Assembly: GCA_025617745.1 (NCBI GenBank)
Contig: CM046863.1
Coordinates: 15,752,875 to 15,816,874, forward strand
Source: Heliocidaris erythrogramma
Taxonomy: Eukaryota; Echinodermata; Echinoidea; Camarodonta; Echinometridae
Direction: 5' to 3'
Length of the DNA stretch: 64,000 nt
The notes under the pieces are model-generated. The model saw nothing but the letters and a program-made list of their open reading frames with translations. It did not search any database and had not been told where the DNA came from. Positions 1 to 11,947 of this stretch are shown in pieces (positions within the stretch are counted from its first letter, which is position 1; each line of letters begins with the position of its first letter). The position numbers and the translations under genes were made by a program.

Positions 1-1734
1 CTATTTTGTGAATTCTGGTCTTAATATGTGTATTCACTCAGGTGTGTTTGTTTTTGTCGTAATATTATCGGCCATGAAATCTGCATAATCTGCATAATGT
101 CTGTCACTTGCCATTCTTAGAAAGTAATATGTTATATTCCACTTAAATGTATCCCTCATCTTGCTATGAATGATGTTGTTAATAGTATTTTGATGGAGGA
201 AACTGAGAATGGCTCTATGCATATCACACCCGAAGACTTTAAAAACAAATTGAACCAAAGTAATGCTTTTTCACTACAACATATAAATTGTCGTAGCTTA
301 CCAAAACACTATGATGATATAACATCGCTACTCTCAAACGTAGAACATTCTTTTGTTCTTTTAGCATTTAGTGAAACATGGCTTGATACTAATGTAAGAA
401 ACTAATTTTATATTGAGAGAGCAAATCTCATAATAGCAGGAGAGGAGGAGGAGTTGCATTTGCAATAACACATGACATAAGGTACAGTGTACGTAATGAT
501 ATTTTAGTTTTTAACTGTCTTTGTGAAAGTTTTTTTTATAGAAATGTTCAAACCAGGTAAAAATGTTATTTTGGGGGTCTTTTATAGACCTCCTGATCAA
601 TCTCAGGCTAATTTTATTGATATTCTAAGGACTGACAGATGTCAATGACTCATAAGATTGTTTTATATCCACATTTTCGGAACTTTATAATTTGTGTTTC
701 CCGATTGTTGAAGTGTCAATAAGGAGTAAATCTAAAAAGGTTTATTAAAATAAATAAATTATAAAAATACTCTCTATAAAAATTATATTATAAAGAGACC
801 AACAGCTGCAAGTAAAAAAATAAATAAAAATATACTGGTTATAAAAATGTATTGGTTAATGTTCTGCGCAAAGCTAAGCAAAACTACTATAATGAGCTGT
901 TCGACAGTGTTAAAGGTGATATTCGAAAAACTTGGTCTCATATTAATATTCTGCTTGGCCGATCTAGTAGACAACCCCTTCCACAACTGTTAATTTTAAT
1001 GGAGTTGAAGTGTCATCTGCATCAGACAAGGCTGAATGTTTTAATGAATATTTTATTGAGTTACCTGATAAAATTAACATGGATATTCCTCAAGTAGATC
1101 AGTCTTTTTGTGATTTTTTGAAACCTCGTGATGATAGCTCATCTATGTTTTTTTTAAACCGACTACTAATACTGAGATTATAGATATTGTATTAGCGCTA
1201 AAAGCGTCAAAGTCTAGTGGTTCCGACGATATTTCTCCAAGAATTGTTAAAGAATGTATTCAGTTGTTTATTGATCCTTTATATAAAGTTTTTAATATGT
1301 CCTTATCTCAAGGCGTTGTTCCAGAAAAGCTTAAAGTTGCAGCAAAAGTCGTGCCAATATATAAGAAGTCCGACCGGAAAAGTGTAATTAATTATAGGCC
1401 GATAGCACTGCTTCCAATCTTTTCAAAAATTCTTGAAAAAAATAGTTTATAAACGCCTGAGTGCTTTTTCAGACAAAAAGAATATTTTAATACCACAACA
1501 ATGTGGATTCCGTAAGTATTTTTCAACACAAATAGGTGTTTTTAATTTATTAAGTAATATTATTCAATCTATTAATGCTAATAAGTATTGTATTGGAATT
1601 TTTCCTAGATTTATCTAAGGCTTTTGATACCGTTGACCACAACATCCTAATTAAAAAAACTTGAATATTATGGAATACGTGGTGTAGCACTATCCTGGTT
1701 CTGTAGTTATTTAAATAATAGGACTCAGTTTGTC

Positions 1735-2397
1735 GTGGTGGATGATATCAATTCTAATCCTGCTTCTATTAAATATGGCGTACCTCAGGGCTCTGTACTT
1801 GGCCCCATGCTATTCCTAATTTATATCAATGATATAGTATGCTCGTCAAAATTATTCGCTTATTCATTATTTGCCGATGATACAAGTCTAATTATGGCAG
1901 GTCAAGAGGCTGAGGATGTATTACTTATTGCAAATGAAGAAATTAAAAAGCTTCATATTTGGTTCTGTTGTAATAAATTATTCTTAAATGTCCAAGAGAC
2001 CAAGAGTTTTATGTTCCGGTCAAGAGGTAAAAAGCTTCCAGACGGATTACCCTTTATTAATGTTGGAGGCCATGAAGTTGCTCTTAGTGAAAATGTTCAG
2101 TTCTTAGGTTTAATTATTGATGAGAATTTATCATGGAAATGCCATTTAAGTAGTGTCCACACAAAATTATCCAGAAGTTCTGGGGTGATTTTTAGATTAA
2201 AATTCATTCTACCAGAAAGAGTATTAATAACACTATATAATACCTTATTTTTACCTTATGTGACATACTGTATTGTTGCCAGGGGGCATACTTTTAAATC
2301 TTATCTTGACAAGCTAAGAGCATTGCAGAAAAGGGTTATACGGTCTATCACCAATTCTCATTTAGGCAGCCAAGTTTTCCATTGTTTCTTAAATTGA
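1735..2397 (+). pseudogene. LINE copy 1 reverse transcriptase, longest intact block
   Basis: This 220-residue open stretch carries the RT core: GVPQGSVLGPMLF (RT block 4), FADDTSLI (block 5, both catalytic Asp present), a KLFLNVQETKS block, and FLGLIIDENLSW followed by the thumb region. It ends at a stop and continues in another frame at 2382-2702, where NTRRRNH and IKEWNNLPINIRNS are typical of the C-terminus of this LINE group. The upstream palm residues are in different frames at about 1610-1700, so no full-length protein is possible. Product and family are clear; it is a dead copy. Confidence 0.8.
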
Positions 2398-2702
2398 AAA
2401 TTCTACCATTGGATGAACTTGTAACTTTTAATTGCTTATTGTTCATGTTTAAGCTCCAATCAATGCCTCATGAATGTACATTAAAAGATTTATTCCAGCA
2501 GAACTCACAATTTCATGATTATAATACACGTCGAAGGAACCATATCCATCAGCCCTTTGCAAGAACAAATGTCACTCTGACTTCTTTCCATATATCCTGT
2601 ATTAAGGAGTGGAACAACTTACCTATTAATATTAGGAACTCTACAACTCTCTCCATGTTTAAAAGGTTATCTAAATTGTATTTATTTGATAGATTAGGGT
2701 GA

Positions 2703-3264
2703 ATTTCCCTAATTTTGTATAATCAATGCATAAACAAATTTTGCCCATGTGACCTACTGTGTGTCTGGGTGTGTGAGGGTGCGTTTGTTTAGCATTATGT
2801 CCGAGGACATTTTCGGACAGAGAACAAAAAAAAATCATGACAACAATGGTCCTCGGAAGCCGGACAATAGTCCTCGAACGTCGAACAATGAATTTGTGCT
2901 TTATTCCGTCGACTGTCCGAGGACGAGTAACAATAGAGGAACAATACTTGTCCTCGGAAGTAAAGCCATGTAGAGCTGGGTGGGTGTGTGTGTTTGTGGG
3001 TGAGTAGTCATTGTATTATGTTATGCTCTGTAGATTAGTCCTCATACCATGTATATATGTTGTATTTGGTGTTGTCATTAAGTATTCTGTATTATTATCT
3101 TGCCATAAAGGGGCCCCACCTACAAGCGTTGCTTCTCATGGGGTCCTAAAACCTCTCAATGAAATAACGATGTCATTTATACCATTGTTCCATATTGTAT
3201 TCTCATATATTTGATTCGTTTGGTTTTGAATAAATGTGAATCTGAATCTGAATCTGAATCTGAC
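2703..3264 (+). repeat. LINE copy 1 3' untranslated region and (GAATCT)n tail
   Basis: About 560 bases follow the last RT frame. They contain several GTCCGAGGAC or GTCCTCGG motifs (2799-2958), a TG-rich patch and, at the end, AATAAA-like sequence followed by four GAATCT units. The next LINE starts directly after the tail, at about 3265. Confidence 0.6.
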
Positions 3265-5690
3265 TATCCTATATAAGGTCAACAGAGAGAAGAAGGAATG
3301 TATACTTCTTGGTGATTGTAACTTTGATTTGATCAAATTAGATATGCATAACCTATGTAATGAGTTTGTTGAACTCTTTTATTCATTTTTTCCCCTCTAA
3401 TCACGAAGCCAACAAGAATTACAAATTCTACAGCCACTTTGATAGACAATATATTTACAAATAGTATGTGCAATATTCTCCCTGCAATATTAACCTTTGA
3501 AGTATCTGATCACTTACCAATTTTTGCTGTGTTTGATTTTAAAGATATTTACAAAGAAAAAACAATTGTATTCAAACATCGCATCAGTGAAGTGACTATG
3601 AACTGTTTTCTTAATATTCTCTCTTCAACTGATTTTCACAAGCTGCTTTCTGTATATCATAAGCAACCAAACTTAATATATAAAAGTTTTATGGAGATTT
3701 TTTCTGAGATGCATTCTAACGGTTTTCCACTCAAAAGAACCAAGTACAAAAAAAAAAAATCATAAACCATGGCTTACCAAAGAACTTAAAAAGATGTGTT
3801 CTAGAAAAGAATACCTTTATAAGAAATATATTTAAAAAACCTACTGAACACAGTAAGGAATGTTACACCAAATTCCGTAATTTTTATACAAATCAAATAC
3901 GTGACGCTAAAAGAAATTATTGCTCTTCAAAGTTTTGTACTTTTAAAGGAAACATAAATAAAACTTGGAAAATTTTAAAGGTGTACTCCAAAGAAGCACA
4001 TCTCAGAAGAATAATTCTGTCTTTAAGAATAATAATTCAGTCATAAGTGATTCTAAAGAAATAGCAGTGAGGTTTAATGATTACTTTATATATATATTGG
4101 TCATAAACTAGCTCGTGCGAATAGAAACATAACAAATATTGACTGTACTGCATATTTAAGTAAACATTTTCCTCATACTGCATATTAATGCCTATCACTG
4201 AAAAAGAAATCATTAACAATGCTTTGTCATTTAAAAATGGGAAAGCTCCTGGTTTTGATTCTATTGATTGCATGGTAGTTAAGAGGGTTATTCATGTTAT
4301 ATCTAAGCGGTTTGCAATATTTATGCATTGAGCATGTTAGTGTACCAGCAGACATGACAATTGCTAAGGTCATTCCTGTATACAGAAGGGACCAAAACAT
4401 TTATTTTCAAATTACCGACCTATTCATTACTCCCGATTTTCTCAAATATCTTTGAAAAATGTATTTATACCCGACTACACTTTATTCCTGATAAACATAG
4501 TATTCTTTATAGCACGCAGTTTGGATTTAGGGCCAGGTATTCCACAGATCATGCTCTTTTGGATTTGTTGATGCATGTATCCAAGGCAACTGAAAACAAA
4601 GAAATTATTGGCATATTTTTAGACTTAAAAAGGCATTTGACTCGATTAACCATGATATTCTAACCAAACTTAATCATTATGACATTCGTGGTATTATTCT
4701 TCAATCATTTCGCAGTTATTTAAATAATCGCAATTTACTGTTTTCGGTTCTCAAAATTTAAGTTCACAAACAGTCTCCTGGGGCATACCGCAGGGACCAA
4801 TTTTGGGCCCACTTCTCTTCTTAATTTATATAAACGATTTGCACTCAGTTTCGCAGATGTCACTAATACATTTTATAAGCATAAAGATGTAGAATGCCTG
4901 ACCAAATTTAACAATGAACTTAAAAAGGTAAGCGAATGGATTGATGTAAACAAACTGCAACTAAATTATGATAAAACCCATGTCATGATGTTTAATCTTC
5001 CAACAAACTGTAATCATGAAGTTAAGATATATATGAATGGGAATTTAATAGAACATACAAATACAACAAAGTTCTTAGGCATCCATATAGATAAAGATTT
5101 AAAGTGGAAAACTCATGTTTATGAAGTTTTACGCAAAGTTTCTAAAACAATAGGAGTCATGAGTAAATTAAAAGACATCTTACCTACAAATGTTCTTGTA
5201 ATGTTGTATAATCACTGATTTTATCTTACCTTTCATACTGTAATATTGTATGGGGTTTCTGTCATCAACACTTATTACACCGCATACTTCTCTTACAAAA
5301 GAGAGCCATTCGTATAATCTGTCACAAACCATATTTAAGTCCTGGTAGACCACTCTTTTTGAAATTGAATGTTCTCCCAATTTCATTATTACACGATTTT
5401 CAGCTATGTATTTTTATGTATTCATACTATCATAACTTACTACCAGATGGTTTTTGTAATGTCTTTCAGAGCAATAATGTTATTCATAGATATAATACTA
5501 GGATCTCAACAGACACTCGTGTTATATATGGCCGTTCTTCCTTTTCAAATAATATTTTCCTTTGTAAAGGACCCTCTGTTTGGAACAAACTACCTCTAAA
5601 AATTAAGCAGTGTGCGACATTGTACAGCTTCAAGCGTAGTTTAAAACCTTATCTTATGCATAAACTTTGAATTTAATTTCATCTTAATTT
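3265..5690 (+). mobile_element. Degenerate 5'-truncated LINE (copy 2)
   Basis: A second plus-strand LINE abuts the tail of copy 1. It begins inside the endonuclease domain: YILLGDCNFDL at about 3300-3340 has the GDxN motif, and a SDHLPIF motif at about 3510 is the catalytic SDH. RT blocks follow: LPIFSNIFEK at about 4435, the KAFDSINHD block at about 4630, GIPQGPILGPLLF at about 4785 and a FADVTN block at about 4850. The second catalytic Asp of FADD is changed to Val, and several stops and frameshifts occur. The C-terminal part is at 4985-5218 and 5359-5670. Its distance from copy 1 suggests a different family. Confidence 0.8.
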
Positions 5691-6497
5691 CGCCTTTTTT
5701 GTTTGATGTAACTGTCTGGTCTGGTCGACAATCACCAACCGTCAGTTAATGCACACCACCAGCCCTATCAGCAATCATCTGTCGATGGCAATCGCTCAGC
5801 TCTGAAGATGTGCATTTTGCTGCGCTTAGATGTGGAGCATCTTTAAGCATTATCTTTAACCAGCAGGGATTGCAGCACCTAATTATTGATCAGCATGAAT
5901 AGACAATAGGCTGCAGAGTAAATGTCACATGAAACTTCGGTGAGATCCATCGGGTCATGATGGGAGCGGATATAGTGTGATGGCTAGTCAGAGGCAATCC
6001 TTTCACTTTAGGGATGAACTAGGCCTACAATATCCATATAACAATAATTTACGTAACAGTAAACCAACACTTTTATTAAAACAACATAATCCCTCCTCAA
6101 TAACCACTGATTCCCGGCAAGACAACTTTATCAAGAAATAATCTATCAAAATGAGACATTACAAAACCCATATATCATTTATATAATTATGCTAATTTTC
6201 CTGTCTGGACGATCGCCTGGAAGATCCACTACATTAAGAAGAACCGCAACGGGAAGGATCTAATGAAAACGATTGGCCTTCCTTGCTTTCAGGCTGTGCC
6301 ATATTTCTAGTTATTTATATATATTTTATTTCTTATTTATCCATTCATTTTATTTATTTTTATTTTGCCTTGAATTATTTTGGTACTCACTGAACAAAGA
6401 ATGAACTATGTAGATATGTTATGTATTCTATTATCATTGTAATCTGATACCCTAAAAGGGTCAATAAACTTTCAAAACTTTTCAAACTTTCAAATTT
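5691..6497 (+). repeat. Unassigned sequence ending in a LINE-like 3' tail
   Basis: From 5691 to about 6290 I see no gene or recognised repeat. From about 6290 the sequence becomes T-rich and ends in GGTCAATAAACTTTCAA with repeated CTTTCAA units (6460-6497). This resembles a LINE 3' end with a simple-repeat tail. It may be the true 3' end of copy 2 with an insertion between, or the tail of another truncated LINE. Confidence 0.35.
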
Positions 6498-6801
6498 TCA
6501 CCCTTATGTTCCTTATGTCAATCCGTCATAAGTGTAATTCATGAAGGACGCCCTGCTCATTGTCAGACCTTTGTACTGGAATTACAAGTCTGACGATAAA
6601 TTAGGTACTGATTAAATGATAAAGTATCACTGGAAAATGATCAAACAATAAACCATTATTTAAGTGTACTAACATTTAATTCAGCACATCTTTTCCAATA
6701 TAATACAAGTATATACAAAATAAATATTTGTTTCGGTATACATCATTCATATATTAAATATTTAAATATGGCACGAAAAAGAGACATGATAACGAAGCTT
6801 T

Positions 6802-7596
6802 TCGACCGGGCAATACGCGAGATGGGACTCGTACAGTGCAACTTCATACAAGATTGGGCTCATTAGAAACTTAGTGTGCCGCGCCCTTAGGATTTGCTCT
6901 GCGTACAAATTAGCTCCCGAAATCGCGAAAATCAAAAATATTCTCCTTGACAATGGTTACCCTGAGCATGTTATATCTCGCACCATAACACGGACGCTGG
7001 AGGCACAATCCAAATCTGACACCAGATTTGGGCCTGCCAAATGCCCCGTGTATCTCAAACTACCCTGGAGGGGTAAGGTATCTGACAAATACGCCAGTCA
7101 GATCAAACACGCAGTGTCACGTTGCTATTACGCGGTTTCGACACGCATTGTGTTTTCTACACACAGGATGCTACCGTCAGCTAGCAAGGATGTACTACCC
7201 ACCCCCCACTTGAGTAATGTTATTTACCAATTTCAGTGCCGGTGCGATGCCAGGTACGTGGGCCGTACTTCTCAGCGGTTGGCTGATCGCATTAAACAAC
7301 ACATCCCCTCGACTGTTCGGAACCGTACAACCAATCAGCGCACGCAGCCCGTCCGTGCCTGCAAATCTGAAATGCACGCTAACAGACCAAAGATAGCCAA
7401 ATGCGATTCGGCGATTGGTCTCCACTTGCTGAACAATCCAGCTTGCGCACAAAGCTATGACGACGATCAATTCTCAATTATGTCCCGGGCCAGAAGCTCA
7501 GCGCATTTACGCTTTCTGGAAGCGGCTTACATTCAATCGCATGAACCTCTTCTGTGCAGACAAAAGGAGTTCGTCCAAGCTTTGCGATTGTTCTGA
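6802..7596 (+). pseudogene. Penelope-like RT C-terminus plus GIY-YIG endonuclease
   Basis: The frame is open from the left inverted repeat. It starts with ARWDSYSATSYKIGLIRNL, then VCRALRICS and NGYPEHVI, which are the characteristic end of the Penelope RT and the linker. The GIY-YIG nuclease lies at about 7216-7330: VIYQFQCRCDARYVGRTSQ, with VIY in place of GIY and an intact YVG, the Arg of GRT and a downstream RIKQH. A Cys pair (CRC) precedes the YVG. The frame ends in a TGA at 7594-7596. The RT fingers and palm, including the catalytic Asp pair, are missing, so this copy cannot move itself. The long intact frame of about 265 codons suggests a fairly recent insertion. Confidence 0.88.
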
Positions 7597-7674
7597 AATT
7601 ACGGCGTCTAGGTTGCGTCCGGGTTTTTACCGTGTATAATAGAGTTGATTTCAAGTAATTTGTTATATACCTGC

Positions 7675-7717
7675 GTGATAACCTGATGGGTGCATGTCGA
7701 AAAGCTTCGTTATCATG
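7675..7717 (+). ncRNA. Degenerate hammerhead-like motif in the Penelope terminal repeat
   Basis: Stem I would be GTGATAAC (7675-7682) with GTTATCAT (7710-7717), 8 pairs with one G-U. Between them lie CTGATG (7683-7688), a weak stem II (7689-7698), GAA (7699-7701), a tiny A/T-G-C stem III (AAGCTT palindrome) and a UC cleavage dinucleotide. The invariant A after CTGATG is G here, and stem II is mostly wobble pairs. Penelope elements are known to carry hammerheads in their terminal repeats, so this is probably a decayed one. Confidence 0.4.
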
Positions 7718-7739
7718 TCTCTTTTTCGTGCCATATTGA

Positions 7740-9460
7740 AATTTCGTAGTACCAAGAAATTAAATAAATATTTGGAATCAGAATTCAATATGAAATGGTA
7801 AATATATGGTAATTGGAAATATTAATCAAATACTAATTTCGTATATCTTTTATAAGAGAATGACAGTATAATTAATGGACTTGTACATGTATTACCCCTA
7901 AACAACGCGAGAGTTCATCGTGGAATCAACCCTCCCAATTGGGTTTCATAAAATTCATATCGTTGATGATGTCCATGAGGCTATCAGTGATCACTGTCGA
8001 TATCGTCCGTGAACCGTAGAAATATCGAGAGGAGCTGAGCAACGTTCGAAGATCTGAGCCTCTAGGCTCTCAGTCCCTGATGAACGGCGATTAAGTCGAT
8101 TCAGTCGTAGACTTTACTCATAGAAACATCTGAAGCATTTCACGTTCACAAGACGTTCATACCAGCATTAGGTTAGACCATCGGTCCAGTTCTAGGAAAA
8201 CAATGGTGCATGGGAGGTGAGGGCTATTGGCTTCTTCCGTGGCCTGTGCTGCCCGGAGATGCTTGCCTTGCTGTGCCTTGGAGGAAAAACTGCAGTGCCT
8301 GCTTACCCCGCCTGTAAACATTCACCCATGAATTGGCTATCGTGGCTTTCTTCCCCCACACTCCAGTTTCAGACTCTGTAAGGAAGGTCTGTCTCTCCCG
8401 AGATGCAGAAGCTATCTGACCAAACTTCTCTCACAACTCACGAAACTAAGCTCTCCCAATTACTCTCGTTAAAATTCTCTGTATTCCTACAGTAAATTGC
8501 CCTGATCCAAAAATATCCACTTAAGATTTCTTTCCTTCTTCCAACTCTCGGTCACCTATACAAAACTCTCAAAACACAAACTCCAAAACCTTTTCTTTCA
8601 TTCACACACAAAACCTAACATCTGTTAGGTTAGAGACCCCAGATTAACTATAAAGTATAAAGATTAACTTCTCTTGACTCTGGCTCATGTTTGCCGCCAA
8701 ATTCAGACTATTCAGTTTAACTTTGGACCTGCTAAACTTAATTCAACCTACATTGCCCTCTTTTAATTCCACCTGCTGAAAACAATGCCCCTTTCTCCTA
8801 AACTTTTCTATTCATTACTAGTCTTGAGAGGTTGCTATGGGTTTGGGAATAAAATAATTCTGGTTGTATTGTGACACTCCTTTTGACCTGACTTCAACGA
8901 CATTTAAAGATAATTTAAATGGATTATCATTACGTCAAGCAAGGTTTACAACGGATCATCGACTTGCAACAAATCTTGCTTCTCGCCAAGGCTTTAAATA
9001 TCAAAATTCATATGATCATTCAGGACTGCAGTCGGACCAAATTTAATTCTGTTGAAATTCCATAACTAATGGAACTGCAGTTAAGCTCCACATTCAGTCG
9101 TAGACGGATTAACGGGGTTTACAGAGGGACTAAGATACAGTCATCGTTTGATTAAATAGACTTTTATATAAACTTATCTTGAATGGAATGTATGTAACCT
9201 TCAACTATAAACTTATATAGCAGGAAATGCATTGCAAGTTTCATGCTGCTTTAGGTGTCCTGGAATAGTTCAGTATAGAGTTGCCGGTTGATTGCTTAAG
9301 TGTTTTCTTTGTTGACCAAGGCTAACTGGTAAATGTAGGCTTTCGAAAGCGAAAATGAATTGTATGAGGCTAAATTATATAAATTGCCTCCTAAAATCAG
9401 AACAGCTCGTTAGAGGGAACATAGCTTATAATGTTTATATATGTTGTTGTTCCTTTTTCC
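7740..9460. other. Stretch with no recognised gene
   Basis: No convincing open frame, RNA gene or transposon boundary is visible over these 1.7 kb. The composition is ordinary, and short open frames such as 8864-9046 show no motif. Confidence 0.5.
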
Positions 9461-9973
9461 TACACTGTAAAAACTGAAGTGCTGTATATAGCACTTTTTG
9501 AGCGCAAGCATAGGGACTGCACTCAGAGTGCTATTGAATGCACACAGCGTGCTATTTCAGCACTTTCACGGGAGCTGGACCGGCTCCTTAAACTGCTAAA
9601 CATTGATAAAAAATGATTTTGGCGAGCCTCGAACCAGGGTCCGCTGATCGAGAGTTGCTGGAATTACCGCTAGACTAACTCACATCGTACGATATAAACC
9701 AGATCATATTGTTACATAGTGAATTTACGACACCACATAGTTCATGTTATCAACTTGACTCCCATGACTAAACTGGATTGCAAGAAGCACTAGTTAGGCC
9801 ATCGGCAACGTCAGCGCCTCTCAATCAGCGGAACCTGGTTCGAGGCTCGCCACGGTCACATTTTTTTGCTGGTAAATTAGCACACTAAAAGTGCTATAAA
9901 CAGCATTTCAGGTGCAGTCACTACACATGCCCCTAAAAGTAGCACTTTAGTTTTTACAATGTATTAATACGAA
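9461..9973. mobile_element. Foldback (MITE-like) element with tRNA-like segments in both arms
   Basis: The left arm (9461-9690) and right arm (about 9790-9973) are imperfect inverted copies. The ends read CACTGTAAAAACTGAAGTGCT on the left and AGCACTTTAGTTTTTACAATG on the right, flanked by TA. Both arms contain repeated AGTGCT motifs and then a tRNA-like block with a B-box-like GGTTCGAGGC: minus strand at about 9617-9685, plus strand at about 9796-9861. The short centre is unique. This is a non-autonomous element with long inverted arms; its superfamily is not decided, and flanking TA fits a Tc1/mariner-type target. Confidence 0.6.
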
Positions 9974-10223
9974 AAATTATCCTCTCTCAAATGTTACTTT
10001 GAAATAAAATAAAGCAGAATACATATTTCTATTATAACAACTAACAAAACAGTAAGTCGAATCCTAGGTAATATTAGGCTCTAGACATACCACCGCATTT
10101 CAACGGACTTCTTATGAATATGTACCTATAGAAAAACGTGCACTTACTGGGTGCAATTACATACAGATAGAATAAAAGTGTTTTATTTTAATATACACTG
10201 TACAGTAAACAGTAAACAATTTC

Positions 10224-10255
<32 letters not shown>

Positions 10256-11947
10256 TCTGTATAAAATCGACCGTTTTAATGAGTAAAAGATGATATGTAA
10301 TATAATATGATAATAATAAACTAATACTTATATCTTGCTGATATAGATACCTTATGAATCAGATTATTATCACACACACGCACGCATATATATGTATATG
10401 GTCATTATTTTCTTCATATTTTCTTACAGGAAATGGCTGAATTGGAATTGTTATACATGTACCAATAATGAAATCAGCATATGTTGGGTGTCATTGTTCT
10501 GAGTACTTGTTGTGTCTTCCTGTTGGCTCTCTTTACAATTACCGTGCACCATGATATGTTGTATCATGCGCTATTTATTTCTATTTCACTTTCCATTGAT
10601 ATTGTCAATGTCATCACAATGGTATATGAATCATTGATAACCTCAGTACTTTGTAGATTTCTTTTCTTTATGCATTTGTTTATTATGATACACTTATTTC
10701 TATTGTTGCATGAAATAAATAAACTGAAATGAACTCATTTGAACTCCTTTTGAGTCAGGAATGTCTTAAAATAGCCGACACCTGGATTGAAATCGTGTAA
10801 GTTGCATAAACTCCAGCAGATTTCCCTTTTTTATGGATTTTAATTGGATATTATTTTTTTCAGTGAATGAAATAAGATGTACTACAACCTAGTCACCAAG
10901 TCACCAATCTCTTCCAAGTAAATACTGTAAAAAGTTACATGTGGAAATTAGGACAAATTCTAGATTTCTTCACATTGTATACAATTCTTACACTTCAAAA
11001 TAGAGCTTGCATTTTATATCACAGTTAGAATTAGAATCACGAAATCATTAACTACATTATTTACTATTTTCTTTCATTCATCTTCCAGGTTATTGATATT
11101 TAAATCAAAATTTCAATGGCTAAAGTAATAAATAAAAGCCTAATATGATTAGTTCAGGTTTCAGGTATTGAGGATTGAACGTTAGGCGTACAAATAAGTT
11201 GAATTGCATGGATACATGATTAAGGTTTCTCAGATAATGTGAAAACAATGATTCTAAAAAAAAATGCACACATAATGCTGTCACGTCATTGTCATTCATT
11301 ACGTGTAATTATACTACAGGGGATGAGGGGTGTAAATGCACTTACATTGAGAATGGTTACGTAATATCTCGATTTACCAACAAAGATAAACTGTCAATTA
11401 ACAAAGGGTGTCATAACTAATGCTATAGTTGAGGAACTGTCAATTGGATTCGATTTCGATTAAAACGCCGTCCAATACAAATAAAACATTCCCTTTAAAT
11501 CATTCGCTCTGGCACATATAACTGTATGATATATTGGTGGAAATTTTTCAGTCATAAAATAGCTTGAATATAAACTTTTCGTCTATCTAATAACACTTAT
11601 GCAAAAATGGTATCAATGTCGAAAATGACATTTCTGTGATGCAGATCAGGTGATTTGAGTCAGCCCAAGCAAAACAACTCAGTTACCATAATTACGGACA
11701 CAATCAAATCGTTTGGAGTTTCATTTGTTTATCTGTGATAATGAACATAATTAGCCTGAAACACGATGAAGTTATTCTACATAAAATCTTCAAAACTATA
11801 TTTGTATAATATAATACAGAACTACGAAAATAGTTTCGTGGTAGATTGCATAATGGAGATTATTGGTTTGTATGACTCCTTATTACTCTATATGCGTACC
11901 TTATCTGCATGTAACATAAAATACTGTCCTTTGGGATGTGTGTGTAG
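9974..11947. other. Mostly intergenic or intronic sequence upstream of the 12-kb gene end
   Basis: It contains a (TA)n run at 10228-10254 and a CA/CG-rich patch near 10372-10390. Near 10400-10430 is a polypyrimidine tract ending in TTTTCTTACAG, followed by a 12-codon open stretch to a TAA at 10466-10468 and ATAAATAAA at about 10715. That layout could be a small terminal exon. The rest shows nothing I recognise. Confidence 0.35.

Larger units (their letters stand above)
130..3264 (+). mobile_element. Degenerate APE-type non-LTR retrotransposon (LINE copy 1)
   Basis: A broken LINE read in several frames. The start of an endonuclease domain is visible at about 270-400 (HINCRSL, then SETWLD with the catalytic Glu). 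Reverse transcriptase (RT) follows: PIYKKSD and NYRPIALLPIFSKILEK at 1350-1440, the KAFDTVDH block at about 1620 with a frameshift, GVPQGSVLGP at about 1775 and FADDTSL at about 1870. The last RT and C-terminal parts are at 1735-2397 and 2382-2702. Frameshifts and stops make it inactive, and much of the endonuclease is lost between 400 and 850. The 3' untranslated region runs to a short (GAATCT)n tail at 3238-3264, a simple-repeat tail often seen in CR1/Jockey-group LINEs. Clade assignment is uncertain. Confidence 0.85.
6766..7739 (+). mobile_element. 5'-truncated Penelope-like element with terminal inverted repeats
   Basis: The coding remnant at 6802-7596 is bounded by a perfect inverted repeat of about 38 bases: 6766-6803 is the reverse complement of the segment near 7699-7737. 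Penelope-like elements commonly carry partial repeats of their terminal unit in inverted orientation, with 5' truncation. Both are seen here. The right arm (7675-7717) also contains a hammerhead-like core described separately. I could not define a target-site duplication. Confidence 0.8.

Noticed and set aside
8080-8115. CTGATGAACGG sequence as another hammerhead
   Set aside because: No GAAA at the right distance and no closing stems.
10481-10732. 83-codon hydrophobic frame resembling a membrane protein
   Set aside because: T-rich DNA gives hydrophobic translations by chance, and it overlaps a better explanation as untranslated sequence.
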